Counted from the first letter of the stretch, positions 42,396-52,180 are shown. The stretch is DNA of 64,000 nt from Mycolicibacterium sp. P1-18 (GCF_008329535.1 NZ_NPKR01000003.1:620001-684000); one strand, 5' to 3'. Numbers and translations are program-made. The notes: a model not told the origin generated them from the sequence alone.

Positions 42396-43175
42396 TCAGG
42401 GCGTGACGTCCAGCCAGCCGAGGTGCCCGGCGAGCAGTGCGTAACCGACGTAGGCGACGGCGTCGATGAGGCCGTGCGCCACGATCAGCGGCCACAGCCG
42501 CCCGGTCCGCCGCCACGCGTATCCGAAGACCAGACCCATCACGACGTTTCCGACACCCGCGCCGAAGCCCTGGTACAGGTGGTAGGCGCCACGCAACAGA
42601 CTGGACGTCACCAGGACCACCGTCGGCGACAGGCCGAGTTGGCGCAGTCGCGTCATGAAGAACGCGACGACGACGACCTCTTCGGCCCAGCCGTTGGCGA
42701 AGGCCACCATGAGCAGGACCGGGATGCGCCACCACGTGTCGCCGAGTTCGGACGGCACCACCGCGACGCCGATGCCCAGCGCGCGGCCCGCGACGTAGAG
42801 GCCCAGGCCGGGGATGCCGATGAGCGCGGCGAGACCGAGGCCGCCCAGCAGGTCGGGGCGCCAGCGGAACCGGCCGAGGCCGATGCGGCTGGGCCCGAAA
42901 CCACTGCGCCACAACAGATACAGGCCAAGCAACCCCCAGGCGATGAGCTGGAAGACCGAGGCCAGGTTGAGTGCCAGGTTGATCAGGTCGATCGGTGACA
43001 GCTTGCGGTTGAGCGTCACCTTCTGCCCGGAGAGCCCGAGCAGGACGGCCTCGATCAGGCTGACGAAGGCGGTGTAGGCGGAGAGACCGAACGTGACGGC
43101 CAGGACGACGGCGATCTCGAGGCGGATGGCCCGTTTGCGGGGGTCGGGCAGGAGGTCGTCAGTCGGGCCCGTCAC
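42396..43175 (-). CDS. CPBP-family intramembrane protease-like protein
   Basis: A 259-residue protein with about seven membrane helices. The CPBP (Abi/CAAX) motifs appear as NGWAEEVVVVAFF (double Glu, about residue 163), RGAYHLYQGFGAG (His) and VAHGLIDAV (His near the end). The Arg normally a few residues after the Glu pair is shifted. It starts with GTG. Substrates of this family are mostly unknown. Confidence 0.82.
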   Translation of the reverse strand: MTGPTDDLLPDPRKRAIRLEIAVVLAVTFGLSAYTAFVSLIEAVLLGLSGQKVTLNRKLSPIDLINLALNLASVFQLIAWGLLGLYLLWRSGFGPSRIGLGRFRWRPDLLGGLGLAALIGIPGLGLYVAGRALGIGVAVVPSELGDTWWRIPVLLMVAFANGWAEEVVVVAFFMTRLRQLGLSPTVVLVTSSLLRGAYHLYQGFGAGVGNVVMGLVFGYAWRRTGRLWPLIVAHGLIDAVAYVGYALLAGHLGWLDVTP

Positions 43176-43217
43176 CGGAGCTACGGTAGCCGCCCGTCCT
43201 GACCGTGCGCGGTGACG

Positions 43218-44033
43218 TCAGATGCGGCGGGCGCGCAGTCCGTTGAGGAACGGGCACCCCATCAGGATCCGGATGGCCTGGCTGAGCCCGGTGACGTCGT
43301 CGACCGGCTTGGGGAACGGCAGCCGCACGTCGTGGTCGCCGTCCTCGGCCTCGACGCGTAGCTGGACGCCGTAGCGGTCCAGGCCGAGCGGTCTGACGTG
43401 GCCGCGTCGCAGCGGGGTCGGCAGCCGGTTGGCCAGCCGGTCGACCACTTCGCGATGCGCCGACTCAAGGTGCTGCAGCCAGCTCGACTCCATGGCGCAG
43501 AACGGATCCGGCCGGGCGTCGAGCAGGGCGCCGACGCCGACGGACTCGGCCCCGGTCGAGTCGGCCACCACAACGGACTCGATCTCGAGCCGCACCAGGG
43601 TGTGGGGGGTCTCGTCGCCGTCGGGTTCGAACGAGTCGGTGTTCACCTGCAGCAGCGCGGGATTCGGGTTCTTCTGGGCGATCAGGTCGAGCAGTCCCGC
43701 CAGGCCGGGCGGAGGGACGTGGAACAGCCGGCCGCTGATCCACACCAGCGACCGCACCGGTTCGCGCAGGGGTAACGGCGCGTAGTCGGTCAGCTCGAGG
43801 ACGGCTTGGATGCCGGCGCCGCCGGCGGTGACGGTCAGCTCGGCCAGTGGTCCCCCGGCGGGCACCATGATCGCGAACGATCCGTCGTCGAGCAGGTGGT
43901 GCACCGGGGTGGGGGACGGATCGGCGCCCTCGGCGGCCAGGATCGCGCTTCCGCCTCGGGTGCAGGCGCTGCGAATGCGTTCGGCCGTCGTCGGTGCCAC
44001 GAGGGCCGAATTCGTCGTCGCGTCGCCGATCAT
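43218..44033 (-). CDS. DUF2470-domain protein (Rv3839-like), iron-controlled
   Basis: A 271-residue protein of the split-barrel, haem-oxygenase-like group. The N-terminal part resembles FMN/haem-binding split barrels (ELTVTAGGAGIQAVLELTDY, SLVWISGRLF); the C-terminal DUF2470 domain begins around WLQHLESAHREVVDRLANRL and continues LGLDRYGVQLRVEAEDG. The M. tuberculosis homologue responds to iron, and an IdeR-like box lies 30 bases upstream here. A role in haem or iron handling is likely. Confidence 0.82.
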   Translation of the reverse strand: MIGDATTNSALVAPTTAERIRSACTRGGSAILAAEGADPSPTPVHHLLDDGSFAIMVPAGGPLAELTVTAGGAGIQAVLELTDYAPLPLREPVRSLVWISGRLFHVPPPGLAGLLDLIAQKNPNPALLQVNTDSFEPDGDETPHTLVRLEIESVVVADSTGAESVGVGALLDARPDPFCAMESSWLQHLESAHREVVDRLANRLPTPLRRGHVRPLGLDRYGVQLRVEAEDGDHDVRLPFPKPVDDVTGLSQAIRILMGCPFLNGLRARRI

Positions 44034-44062
44034 CGCGCCTGCCTTCCGTCGGTGAGGTCACC

Positions 44063-44081
44063 CTAACTTAGGCTAGCCTCA
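44063..44081. promoter_or_regulatory. IdeR-like iron box upstream of the DUF2470 gene
   Basis: The 19-mer starting CTAACTTAGG and ending GCCTCA agrees with the IdeR consensus at 14 of 19 positions and includes the central TTAGGCTAGCC. Its place between the DUF2470 start and divergent pheA suggests repression of the former when iron is plentiful. Confidence 0.68.
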
Positions 44082-44148
44082 CCGAATGGTGCAAGTGTTT
44101 CCGAAATGGTTCCCCTGGCGACGGGCCGCCTGCCGATAGGGTTGACCC

Positions 44149-45069
44149 GTGCCACGCGTCGCCTATCTGGGTCCTCAGGGGACCTTCACCGAGGCGGCGT
44201 TGCTGCAGATGGCCGACGCCGGCGTCATCCCCGACTCGTCACCGCTCGTGCCGGTCACGTGCGACAGCGCCGACGGCGCCCTGGCCGCCGTGCGCAGCGG
44301 GGCCGCCGACTACGCCTGCGCTCCGATCGAAAGCTCGATCGAGGGTTCGGTGGTGCCGACGATGGACAGCCTCGCCGCGGGTACGCCGCTCCAGATCTTC
44401 GCCGAGCACACGCTCGACGTGTCGTTCAGCATCGCCGTCCGCCCCGGCACCCCCGCCTCCGCCGTGCACACCGTCGCCGCCTTTCCGGTCGCCGAGGCGC
44501 AGGTCAAGCGGTGGCTGGCCGAACACCTCCCCGCCGCCCACACGGTGCTCACCACCTCCAACGCTGCCGCCGCGCACGACGTCGCCGAGGGCCGGGCCGA
44601 CGCAGGAGTCAGCACCGCGCTCGCCGCCCGGCGGCTCGGACTGGACACGCTGGCCGACGGGGTGGTCGACGAACCGAACGCCAGGACCAGGTTCGTCCTC
44701 GTCGGCCCGCCGGGACCGCCGCCGGCGCGCACCGGCGCGGATCGCACGTCGGTCGTCCTGCGTCTGGACAACGTGCCCGGCGCACTGGTGGCCGCGATGA
44801 CCGAACTCGCGATCCGTGACATCGACCTGACCCGCATCGAATCGCGGCCCACCCGGGTGGAATTGGGCACCTACTTCTTCTTCCTGGACTGCGTCGGACA
44901 CATTGATGACGATCCGGTGGCCGAGGCACTTCGCGCGCTTCACCGACGTTGTGCAGACGTGAGATATCTGGGTTCATGGTCAACGGGCACCGCCGTCGGT
45001 GCGACACCGCCGGTCACCGACGAGGCCTCCGACTGGTTGGCCGCACTACGAGAGGGGCGCGTCCGATGA
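44149..45069 (+). CDS. pheA: Prephenate dehydratase
   Basis: A 306-residue enzyme turning prephenate into phenylpyruvate for phenylalanine synthesis. The catalytic domain begins AYLGPQGTFTEAALLQM and includes YACAPIESSIEGSVVPTMD and the conserved TRF motif in NARTRFVLVG. The C-terminal ACT domain (RLDNVPGALVAAMTELAI, then IESRPTR) binds phenylalanine for feedback control. It starts with GTG. It overlaps the phosphatase gene as ATGA. Confidence 0.95.
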   Translation: MPRVAYLGPQGTFTEAALLQMADAGVIPDSSPLVPVTCDSADGALAAVRSGAADYACAPIESSIEGSVVPTMDSLAAGTPLQIFAEHTLDVSFSIAVRPGTPASAVHTVAAFPVAEAQVKRWLAEHLPAAHTVLTTSNAAAAHDVAEGRADAGVSTALAARRLGLDTLADGVVDEPNARTRFVLVGPPGPPPARTGADRTSVVLRLDNVPGALVAAMTELAIRDIDLTRIESRPTRVELGTYFFFLDCVGHIDDDPVAEALRALHRRCADVRYLGSWSTGTAVGATPPVTDEASDWLAALREGRVR

Positions 45070-45749
45070 CCGGTCGACTGATACTGGTGCGCCACGGCCA
45101 GTCACACGCGAACGTGGCCCGGCAGCTCGACACCCGACCGCCCGGGGCCCCGCTCACCGACCTGGGACACGAGCAGGCGCGGACCTTCGGTCGGTCCCTC
45201 GAGCACCCCGTCGGGCTGCTCGCGCACTCCACGGCCGTGCGTGCGGTCGAGACGGCCGCCGAGATCGGCGAGTACCTCGGCCTGACCCCCGTCGAGTTGG
45301 ACGGCATCCACGAGGTGCAGGCCGGCGATCTCGAGGACCGCAGCGACGACGCCGCCCACGAGGAGTTCAACGCCATCTACCGGATGTGGCAGGAGGGCCA
45401 GCTCGACGTGCCCATCCCCGGCGGCGAGAGCGCCCAGCAGGTGCTGGACCGCTACCTGCCGGTGATTCGGCAGCTCCGCCTGCGCTTCCTCGACGACCAC
45501 GCGTGGGTGGGCGACATCGTGGTGGTCAGCCACGGCGCGGCCATCCGCCTAGTCGGCACCGCGCTGTCGGGCGTCGACCCCGGCTTTGCCGTCGAGAACC
45601 ACCTCGCCAACACCGAATCGGTGGTGCTGAGCCCGATCACCGACGGCCGGTGGAGTTGCTTGCAGTGGGGACCCCACACACCGCCGTTCGAGCCCGTCGA
45701 GGACCCCGACGTCGAGGACGTGGCGCACAGCGCCGACCCGATGGGCTAG
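45066..45749 (+). CDS. Histidine phosphatase family protein (phosphoglycerate-mutase-like)
   Basis: A 227-residue member of the histidine phosphatase superfamily. The catalytic LVRHGQSHANV is at residues 7-17, a second active-site region is around GIHEVQAGDLEDR, and VVVSHGAAIRLVG carries the second catalytic His. Coupled to pheA by a four-base overlap, as in M. tuberculosis Rv3838c-Rv3837c. It is probably a small-molecule phosphatase rather than a true mutase. Confidence 0.9.
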   Translation: MTGRLILVRHGQSHANVARQLDTRPPGAPLTDLGHEQARTFGRSLEHPVGLLAHSTAVRAVETAAEIGEYLGLTPVELDGIHEVQAGDLEDRSDDAAHEEFNAIYRMWQEGQLDVPIPGGESAQQVLDRYLPVIRQLRLRFLDDHAWVGDIVVVSHGAAIRLVGTALSGVDPGFAVENHLANTESVVLSPITDGRWSCLQWGPHTPPFEPVEDPDVEDVAHSADPMG

Positions 45750-45768
45750 GTCGACTCGAGCTGTGGAG

Positions 45769-45960
45769 TCAAGACGCCGCGGATTCGACGATGACCACCG
45801 CACAGGTGCATCCGACCGCCTCGCAGTCGACGCTGAAGGAGTGCAGACCCTCGGGGGTGGCACAGTCCTCGGTGCACTCGACGTAGAACGAGGCGTGGTG
45901 CACGAGCGTGCCGTGGCAGTGTTCGAGGTCCTCCCGGCACTCGCGACAGACATCCGACAT
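45769..45960 (-). CDS. Small cysteine-rich protein, 63 residues
   Basis: A 63-residue protein with eight cysteines in pairs (VCREC, HC, ECTEDC, CEAVGCTC) and several His, a likely zinc- or iron-binding knuckle. ATG 45960 begins MSDVCRECREDLEHCHGTL; the open frame extends upstream into the next gene without support. It lies directly after the zincin-like gene on the same strand. Function unknown. Confidence 0.68.
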   Translation of the reverse strand: MSDVCRECREDLEHCHGTLVHHASFYVECTEDCATPEGLHSFSVDCEAVGCTCAVVIVESAAS

Positions 45961-46016
45961 GCCTCTAGTTCTAGCACCGCCCACCGACGAAGCCCAGTCA
46001 ACGCGCCTGAAGTGGT

Positions 46017-46367
46017 TCAGGCCCAACCGAGTTCGTGCAACCGGTCGTCGTCGATGCCGAAGTGATGGGCGATCTCGTGGATCACGGTCACGGTCACCTC
46101 GTCGACCACGTCCCCCTCGGTGTCGCAGATGTCGAGCAGCGCGTGGCGGTAGATCGTGATGGTGTCGGGCAGCGAGCCGAAGTACGTGGAGTCACGCTCG
46201 GTCAGCGCGACGCCCTCGTAGAGCCCCAGCAGGTCGGGTTCCTCGGGGTGGCGGTCCTCCACCAGGACGACGACGTTGTCGATCGCCTTCGCGAGCGCTG
46301 GCGGGATCTCGTCGAGCGCGTCGGACACCAGCTCGTCGAACCGGTCCGGGCTCATCCGCACGGCCAT
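46017..46367 (-). CDS. Small zincin-like metallopeptidase family protein
   Basis: A 116-residue minimal metallopeptidase (Rv3836-like). The C-terminal HEIAHHFGIDDDRLHELG is the full zinc motif HExxHxxGxxxxxxxELG. The rest is a short helical and beta framework (SPDRFDELVSDALDEIPP). ATG 46367 is five bases after the stop of the upstream gene, so the two are probably cotranscribed. Activity of this small family is not well established. Confidence 0.88.
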   Translation of the reverse strand: MAVRMSPDRFDELVSDALDEIPPALAKAIDNVVVLVEDRHPEEPDLLGLYEGVALTERDSTYFGSLPDTITIYRHALLDICDTEGDVVDEVTVTVIHEIAHHFGIDDDRLHELGWA

Positions 46368-46372
46368 GGCGC

Positions 46373-47824
46373 CTACTGTCCGGGCGGCGGGCCCGGGACG
46401 ACCGGAATCACGGGTGCGGCGGGATCGCCCACCGGGGGCGGCGGCAGCGCCGGCCCGTCCTGCGGCGGCAGGCCGCCGTCGCCCTGCGGTCCCGGCGCAG
46501 GAGGCGGACCGTTGAGGAACGTGTTGCCCTGCGGCGGGAGCGGAGTGCCGGACGTCGGCGGCGTCGCGCTCTCGGTCTGGGGGCTCTGCGTCTGCGTCGG
46601 CGTGGCCTGCGTCTGACCCGGCAGGTGGTCGTTGCCCTGGTTGCCCGAACTGCTCGAGCCGCTGGAACTGCTGGAGCTGCTCTGGTCGCTGAGGTCGATC
46701 TGCGACGAGGTCTGGGACGACGTGTCCACCGACGGCAGCGGGATCGGCGGAAGGTCGAGCCGCTCCTCCGGGATGTCGGGCACCGCGACCGGAGGCTGAC
46801 CGTTGATGAGCAACGGCCCCTTGGCGCTGTTCAGCAGCGTCGACCAGCCGCCGTTGCCGAGGGTCGCACCGATGCTGCAGGACACCTGCTTGCTGCCGGC
46901 GGCCCAGCTCGGCAGCGAAATCGTGCTGTAGATCAGGGTGAGGGTGGTCTTGCGCAGCGCGACCGGCGCCAGATACGCGTCGGTCATCTGCGTGCACGAA
47001 TCCTTGACGAACTGGTCCTGGTCGCCGTCCGGCGGCACCGGGCCGGGGAACTTCTCGGCCAGGTTGACCGAGCCGGTCACCTCCATGGCGTGCGGCTTGG
47101 CGCAGTCGGTGGGGATGTCGGTGGGCTGGTTGGTGGCCGGGTCGATGCCGAGGCACGTGCCTGCGGGCCACACCTTCGACTGGTCGACGTCGGCGACCTT
47201 GCCCGCGAACGCCAGCTGGTGGCCGTCGGGGCCGGCCAACTGCAGACCGCACAGCATGCGGCGTTCGTCGGCTTGACGCCACGCCTTGTCGCCGGACCAG
47301 ACGAGGCTGACGCTGAACCGGCCGTTGGGGTCGTACTTCGCGCCGAGGTACTGCCGCGCCGCGGCCTGGCACTGCTCCTGGCTGATCTGCCGGATCCGCG
47401 CCTCGGACGGCGGGGCGGCATCGGGGCCGTACTCGCTGCCGGGGAACGTCCGCATGTCGATCCGGTCGGCGACTTCGAAGCGGTGCTCGTCCTTGCAGTC
47501 CACGATCTGCGCGGCGTCGGGAACCTGCTCGGGCCAGTTGAGACACGTTCCGCGGACGGCGTGGTCGAAGGTGGCGTTGCCGCGCGGGCCGCCGCCGAGC
47601 GCCGTGGACCCCGCGTTGAGCCCGACGGGAAGGCCGCCGCGGTCACCGCCGGGGATGGCGGTGATGACGCCGGCGATCAGAAGACCGCCGAGTGCGGTCA
47701 GCAGCAGCGCGCGGCGCGTCGACTCGGCCTGAAGGCTCTGCCACCACGCCGGGCGGCGCGACGGCGGGGCGGCCTCGTCTGCGCTCGGCTCGGCGTCATG
47801 GGGTGCGTCCAACATCTGGTCCAT
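46373..47824 (-). CDS. Septum-formation-family exported protein (Rv3835-like)
   Basis: A 483-residue protein with an N-terminal cytoplasmic part, one membrane helix ([19 protein letters not shown], about residues 37-55) and an outer region with two similar domains, each with paired cysteines ([39 protein letters not shown]). The C-terminal 130 residues are Ser/Gln/Pro-rich low-complexity sequence. ATG 47824 is chosen; the open frame extends antisense into serS. It is divergent from serS. Confidence 0.85.
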   Translation of the reverse strand: MDQMLDAPHDAEPSADEAAPPSRRPAWWQSLQAESTRRALLLTALGGLLIAGVITAIPGGDRGGLPVGLNAGSTALGGGPRGNATFDHAVRGTCLNWPEQVPDAAQIVDCKDEHRFEVADRIDMRTFPGSEYGPDAAPPSEARIRQISQEQCQAAARQYLGAKYDPNGRFSVSLVWSGDKAWRQADERRMLCGLQLAGPDGHQLAFAGKVADVDQSKVWPAGTCLGIDPATNQPTDIPTDCAKPHAMEVTGSVNLAEKFPGPVPPDGDQDQFVKDSCTQMTDAYLAPVALRKTTLTLIYSTISLPSWAAGSKQVSCSIGATLGNGGWSTLLNSAKGPLLINGQPPVAVPDIPEERLDLPPIPLPSVDTSSQTSSQIDLSDQSSSSSSSGSSSSGNQGNDHLPGQTQATPTQTQSPQTESATPPTSGTPLPPQGNTFLNGPPPAPGPQGDGGLPPQDGPALPPPPVGDPAAPVIPVVPGPPPGQ

Positions 47825-47927
47825 TGTGACAGGCGAGCCAAGTCGTGTGACAAGAGATGCAGTTGTAACGTTATGTGGTTGTGCCCCGGCGTCGCTACGA
47901 CCAGCCGTCAAACGTAGGGTTTCCCTC

Positions 47928-49181
47928 GTGATCGACCTCAAGCTGCTACGTGAAGATCCCGAACGGGTCCGCGCGTCGCAACGGGCGCGGGGTGAGGATC
48001 CCGCCCTCGTCGACGTGTTGCTCGACGCCGATGCGACGAGGCGCTCGTCGATCTCCGCCGCCGACAATCTACGGTCCGAGCAGAAGGCGGCCAGCAAGGC
48101 CGTCGGGGCTGCCTCCGCCGACGAACGCCCGGCGCTGCTGACCCGCGCCAAGGAGCTCGCCGAGGCGGTCAAGGCCGCCGAGGTCGAGCAGACCGCGGCC
48201 GAGACCGCCTTCACGGCCGCGCACATGGCCATCCCGAACGTCATCCTCGACGGGGTCCCGGCCGGCGGCGAGAGCGACTTCGTGGTCCTCGACACCGTCG
48301 GCGAACCGCCGACCATCGCCGACCCCAAGGATCATCTGGAGCTCGGCGAGTCGCTGGGCCTGCTGGACATGGAGCGCGGCGCCAAGGTGTCCGGCTCGCG
48401 CTTCTACTTCCTGACCGGTTACGGCGCGCTGCTGCAGCTCGGCGTCATGCAGCTCGCGGTCAAGCTCGCGACCGAGAACCAGCACACCCTCGTCATCCCG
48501 CCCGTCCTGGTGCGCCCCGAGGTGATGTCGGGCACCGGGTTCCTCGGTGCGCACGCCGACGAGATCTACCACCTCGAGGCCGACGACATGTACCTGGTCG
48601 GCACGTCGGAGGTGCCGCTGGCCGGCTACCACGCCGACGAGATCGTCGACCTGTCCGACGGGCCGAAGCGCTACGCGGGCTGGTCGTCGTGCTTCCGTCG
48701 CGAGGCAGGCAGCTACGGCAAGGACACCCGCGGCATCATCCGCGTGCACCAGTTCGACAAGGTCGAGGCCTTCGTCTACTGCAAGCCGGAGGACGCCGAA
48801 GCCGAGCACCAGCGTCTGCTGGACCTCGAACGTCGGATGCTGGCCCTGATCGAGGTGCCCTACCGGGTGATCGACACCGCCGCCGGCGACCTCGGCTCCT
48901 CGGCGGCCCGCAAGTTCGACTGCGAGGCCTGGGTGCCCACGCAGAACACCTATCGCGAGCTGACCTCGACGTCGAACTGCACCACGTTCCAGGCCCGGCG
49001 CCTGTCCACCCGCTACCGCGACGAGAACGGCAAGCCGCAGATCGCGGCGACGTTGAACGGAACGCTCGGAACCACCCGCTGGCTCGTCGCCATCCTGGAG
49101 AATCATCAGCAGCCGGACGGCAGCGTCCGCGTCCCGGAGGCATTGGTGCCCTACGTCGGAAGGTCGGTGCTCACACCGTGA
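47928..49181 (+). CDS. serS: Seryl-tRNA synthetase
   Basis: A 417-residue class II synthetase. The N-terminal coiled-coil arm (about residues 30-100) contacts tRNA-Ser. Class II motifs follow: motif 2 in [28 protein letters not shown] and motif 3 in [32 protein letters not shown] is part of the serine site. GTG 47928 gives the normal length. It is the first of a run of plus-strand genes. Confidence 0.96.
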   Translation: MIDLKLLREDPERVRASQRARGEDPALVDVLLDADATRRSSISAADNLRSEQKAASKAVGAASADERPALLTRAKELAEAVKAAEVEQTAAETAFTAAHMAIPNVILDGVPAGGESDFVVLDTVGEPPTIADPKDHLELGESLGLLDMERGAKVSGSRFYFLTGYGALLQLGVMQLAVKLATENQHTLVIPPVLVRPEVMSGTGFLGAHADEIYHLEADDMYLVGTSEVPLAGYHADEIVDLSDGPKRYAGWSSCFRREAGSYGKDTRGIIRVHQFDKVEAFVYCKPEDAEAEHQRLLDLERRMLALIEVPYRVIDTAAGDLGSSAARKFDCEAWVPTQNTYRELTSTSNCTTFQARRLSTRYRDENGKPQIAATLNGTLGTTRWLVAILENHQQPDGSVRVPEALVPYVGRSVLTP

Positions 49182-49188
49182 AGACACA

Positions 49189-50010
49189 GTGACGGCGCTT
49201 GAGACGGTCGACCTCGACCTCGACGACATGCGTTCGTGGTTCGGCTTCGGGGTGGCCGGAAACTTCGCCGGGCACCTCGAGCAGGCGGGCGAGGCCGCCG
49301 ACTTCGTCAACGTGTCCAGCGAGGGCGAGGCGCCCAAGGGCATCTTCCCCTGGTACGCACCGGGTTCCGACGGTCCACTCGGCGAGTTCCCCCTCTCGCA
49401 CGACAGCGTGCTGCTACCCGAGAGCGACACCCCGCTCAACCTGCAGATCGAACCCGAGGTGGGGCTGGCCTGCCACGTGACCTGGCAGGGCGACACCGTG
49501 GTGTCCCTGCAGCCGTTCGCCCTCGGCGCGTTCAACGACTGCTCGATCCGGCGCCCGGGGGCCCTGAAGATCAGCCACAAGAAGAACTGGGGGCCGGCCT
49601 CGAAGGGGGTGGCTGCGCAGTTCTTCGACGTCGGCGACCTGACGCCCGACGGCCCGACGGCGACGCTGCGGCTGGTGTGCGACCTGCGCACCGCCGACGG
49701 CAACGAGCACGGTTACGGCGTCGACAGTCCGCTGCTGGGCTACTCGTACTACGGCGAGGTGCTCCTGGACTGGGTCACCGAGCGCCTCGCGAACCAGAAG
49801 GGTTCTCCCGAGACGCCGTTGGAGGACGTCGGCGCGTTGATGGTCGCCTCCGGGCATCCGTCGAACGTGTTGATCGGCATCGGCGCCACCCGCTACACCA
49901 AGCTCGGCGAGTCGACCTTCCTGCAGCCGGGCGACGAGGCGATCGTGCGGGTGTACGACACTGAGTCCGACGTGACTTCGGAACTGCGACAGCTGGTGTC
50001 GTCCCGCTAG
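49189..50010 (+). CDS. DUF5718 protein, fumarylacetoacetase-like fold
   Basis: A 273-residue protein beginning seven bases after serS with a GTG. It looks like a distant fumarylacetoacetate-hydrolase fold: an acidic stretch LQIEPEVGLACHVTW in place of the metal-binding Glu pair, NDCSIRRPGALKISHKKNWG with the conserved Lys, and ASGHPSNVLIGIGATRYTKL. The reaction is unknown. Its only clear partners are serS upstream and the MOSC gene nine bases downstream. Confidence 0.72.
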   Translation: MTALETVDLDLDDMRSWFGFGVAGNFAGHLEQAGEAADFVNVSSEGEAPKGIFPWYAPGSDGPLGEFPLSHDSVLLPESDTPLNLQIEPEVGLACHVTWQGDTVVSLQPFALGAFNDCSIRRPGALKISHKKNWGPASKGVAAQFFDVGDLTPDGPTATLRLVCDLRTADGNEHGYGVDSPLLGYSYYGEVLLDWVTERLANQKGSPETPLEDVGALMVASGHPSNVLIGIGATRYTKLGESTFLQPGDEAIVRVYDTESDVTSELRQLVSSR

Positions 50011-50019
50011 GAGGAACCG

Positions 50020-51012
50020 ATGGCCGACGTCGTGGTATCCCAACTGTGGCGGTATCCGGTGAAGTCCATGGGCGGACACCGGGTCGACGCGGTGCGCGTC
50101 GACCGGCGCGGCGTGCACGCCGACCGGTTGTGGGCGGTGCGCGACCTCGAGAAGGGCGTCACCGCCTCGGCGCGACGGCTGCCCGCGCTGCTGGGTTGCT
50201 CGGCCGCCTACGCGTCGGACCCCGGGCCCGACGCCGGACCCGGCAACGTGCCCGAGGTGAGAATCACCTTCCCGGACGGCACCGAGTGCTCGAGTTCCGA
50301 CGACACGGTGCACGGCCTGCTGTCACGGCTGGTCGGCCGTGAGGTGCGGCTGGTCGCGTTGCCGCCGGTCGGCGACACCAGCCAGCACCGCATGTCGACG
50401 TCGGCGTCACTGGACAACTTCCGGGCGTCGCAGGTGCGCAAGGACTTTGGCCTCGACGACGTCGAGGCCCTGCCCGACACGTCGGTGTTCAGCACCAAGG
50501 ACATCATCACCCTGGCGAGGTTCTCCACGCCGCCGGGCACGTTCGTCGACCTGGCGCCCGTGCACCTGCTGAGCGCGACGACCCTGGCGTCGCTGTCGCC
50601 GACCGACGAGCCCTACGACGTGCGGCGGTTCCGGCCCAACGTCCTCGTCGACGTCGACCGGCCGCAGGGGCAGTTCCCCGAAACCGCCTGGGTGGGTGGC
50701 AACGTCGACGTCGGATCGGCCACCATGCGCCTGACGATTCCGACCATCCGGTGCGTCGTCGCCACCAGGCCTCAGCCGGGGTTGGACGCCGATCGCGGCA
50801 TCACCCGTCAGCTCTCCGATCGGACCGACCGCTTCCTCGGCGTCTACGCCGACGTCACGCGACCCGGGTCGATCCGGGTCGGTGACGTGCTGTCGGTCAG
50901 GGCGGGCACCGCGCCGAGCGCCGGTCGCCGGGTGTGGTCGACGGTGGAGAAGGCCGCGACCCGTCAGGTGCAGCGACTGCTCGAGGCGACCGTGCTGCGG
51001 GAGAAGGGTTGA
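50020..51012 (+). CDS. MOSC-domain protein
   Basis: A 330-residue protein with a MOSC N-terminal beta-barrel (VVVSQLWRYPVKSMGGHRVDA, GVHADRLWAVRD) and a C-terminal MOSC domain (DVRRFRPNVLVDV, TIPTIRCVVATRPQPGL). MOSC proteins bind molybdenum cofactor with a conserved Cys, probably the one in PTIRCVVAT, and reduce N-hydroxylated compounds with an electron donor. AGGAGG precedes the ATG. Its stop overlaps the TTG of the next gene. Confidence 0.88.
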   Translation: MADVVVSQLWRYPVKSMGGHRVDAVRVDRRGVHADRLWAVRDLEKGVTASARRLPALLGCSAAYASDPGPDAGPGNVPEVRITFPDGTECSSSDDTVHGLLSRLVGREVRLVALPPVGDTSQHRMSTSASLDNFRASQVRKDFGLDDVEALPDTSVFSTKDIITLARFSTPPGTFVDLAPVHLLSATTLASLSPTDEPYDVRRFRPNVLVDVDRPQGQFPETAWVGGNVDVGSATMRLTIPTIRCVVATRPQPGLDADRGITRQLSDRTDRFLGVYADVTRPGSIRVGDVLSVRAGTAPSAGRRVWSTVEKAATRQVQRLLEATVLREKG

Positions 51013-51863
51013 CCCCGGTCTCGGTGATCACCGGCGGCGCCGGCGGCATGGGTTTGGCCACGGCCAGGATCGTCGGGCGCACGCACGCGATCGTGCTCTG
51101 CGACGTCGACGAGGACCGGCTCGACCGGGCGGCCGCCGCGCTCGAGAGGTCGGGCGTCGCCGTGACGGCGGTGAACTGCGACGTCACCGACCGGACGGCG
51201 GTCGCCGAGATGTTCGCCACCGCAGCGGATCTCGGGCCGATCGTCTCGGTCGTCCATGCCGCCGGAGTCAGCCCCAGCATGGGCGACGCCGAGTACGTGA
51301 CGAGGACCAATGCGCTCGGCACGCTGCGCGTCGGCGAAGCCTTTCACGCGGCCGCGCCAGTGGGGTCGGCGATCGTCAACGTGGCCTCGATGGCCGCGTA
51401 CCTGGTGCCCGAGGAACTCGTTCCCCTGGCGGCGTTCCCGCTGGCCCTTCGCGACGAGGAGGCCTTCATGGGGCGCCTTCGATCGGCCTGCGACGCGACG
51501 CCCGAGGCGTCGCGGTCCAGCTTCGCCTATGCGGTGAGCAAGAGCTTCGTCAAGTGGTACAGCGCATCTCAGGCCGAACGGTTCAACGGACGGGGCCAGC
51601 GCATCGTGTCCGTCTCGCCCGGTTCCGTGGACACGGAGATGGGCAGGCTCGAGGAGCGCAACGGCGCCGGCGCGATCGTCACCGACTTCGCGGTGCCGCG
51701 CTGGGGCAATGCGGAGGAGATGGCCGAGATGTTCGCCTTCTGCGCCGGTGACGGGGCCGGTTATCTCACGGGGACCGACATCCTGGTCGACGGCGGCGTG
51801 GTGGCCTCGGTGCGGGAGCGGGCCAGGGTGGCGGCCGAACGGGCTCAATCCGCGAGCAGCTGA
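51009..51863 (+). CDS. Short-chain dehydrogenase/reductase
   Basis: A 284-residue SDR. The cofactor site TGGAGGMGLATARIVG is near residue 7, CDVDEDRLDRAAAAL suggests NAD(H) preference (Asp at the end of strand 2), the catalytic Ser is in IVNVASMAAYLV and the Tyr-Lys pair in FAYAVSKSFVKWY. The end, GYLTGTDILVDGGV, is the classical SDR C-terminus. It starts with TTG overlapping the MOSC stop. Substrate unknown. Confidence 0.87.
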   Translation: MTPVSVITGGAGGMGLATARIVGRTHAIVLCDVDEDRLDRAAAALERSGVAVTAVNCDVTDRTAVAEMFATAADLGPIVSVVHAAGVSPSMGDAEYVTRTNALGTLRVGEAFHAAAPVGSAIVNVASMAAYLVPEELVPLAAFPLALRDEEAFMGRLRSACDATPEASRSSFAYAVSKSFVKWYSASQAERFNGRGQRIVSVSPGSVDTEMGRLEERNGAGAIVTDFAVPRWGNAEEMAEMFAFCAGDGAGYLTGTDILVDGGVVASVRERARVAAERAQSASS

Positions 51864-52180
51864 TCCAGCACGGCGGTGAACTCGTTGGCGCGCAACGGGG
51901 TGAAGGCGGGACTGGGGCGCGTGCCGGGAACGTCGAGGGTCACCAACGTCGACTTGACCGGCCGCCAGACGTCCAGGGGCAGCCAGCGCCGCAGGTCCGA
52001 GCTGCCCCAGATGCGAAAGCGGTTGAGCACCAAACCAAGTGGCTCGGTGCGGTATCCGCGGACCGTCCGCAGCGGGATCACCTTCGAGGTGCCCGAGGGG
52101 AAGTGATAGCGGCGCAACGTGATGGCGTGCCGATCCAGCAGGACCAGGCCGTCGTCGTAGCTCGGCAGGGGTGGCGTCAC
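51845..52180 (-). CDS. Small conserved protein of the Rv3819 type
   Basis: A 111-residue beta-rich protein with a PH-like look (GLVLLDRHAITLRRYHFPSG, KVIPLRTVRGYRT, FRIWGSSDLRRWLPLD). Its GTG start overlaps the stop of the Rieske protein gene as GTGA, and its end overlaps the convergent dehydrogenase by 19 bases. M. tuberculosis has the same pair. Probably an accessory of the Rieske protein; function unknown. Confidence 0.75.
   Translation of the reverse strand: MTPPLPSYDDGLVLLDRHAITLRRYHFPSGTSKVIPLRTVRGYRTEPLGLVLNRFRIWGSSDLRRWLPLDVWRPVKSTLVTLDVPGTRPSPAFTPLRANEFTAVLDQLLAD

Noticed and set aside
47866..47873. TAACGTTA palindrome before serS as an operator
   Set aside because: An eight-base palindrome alone is expected by chance and no paired element was found.
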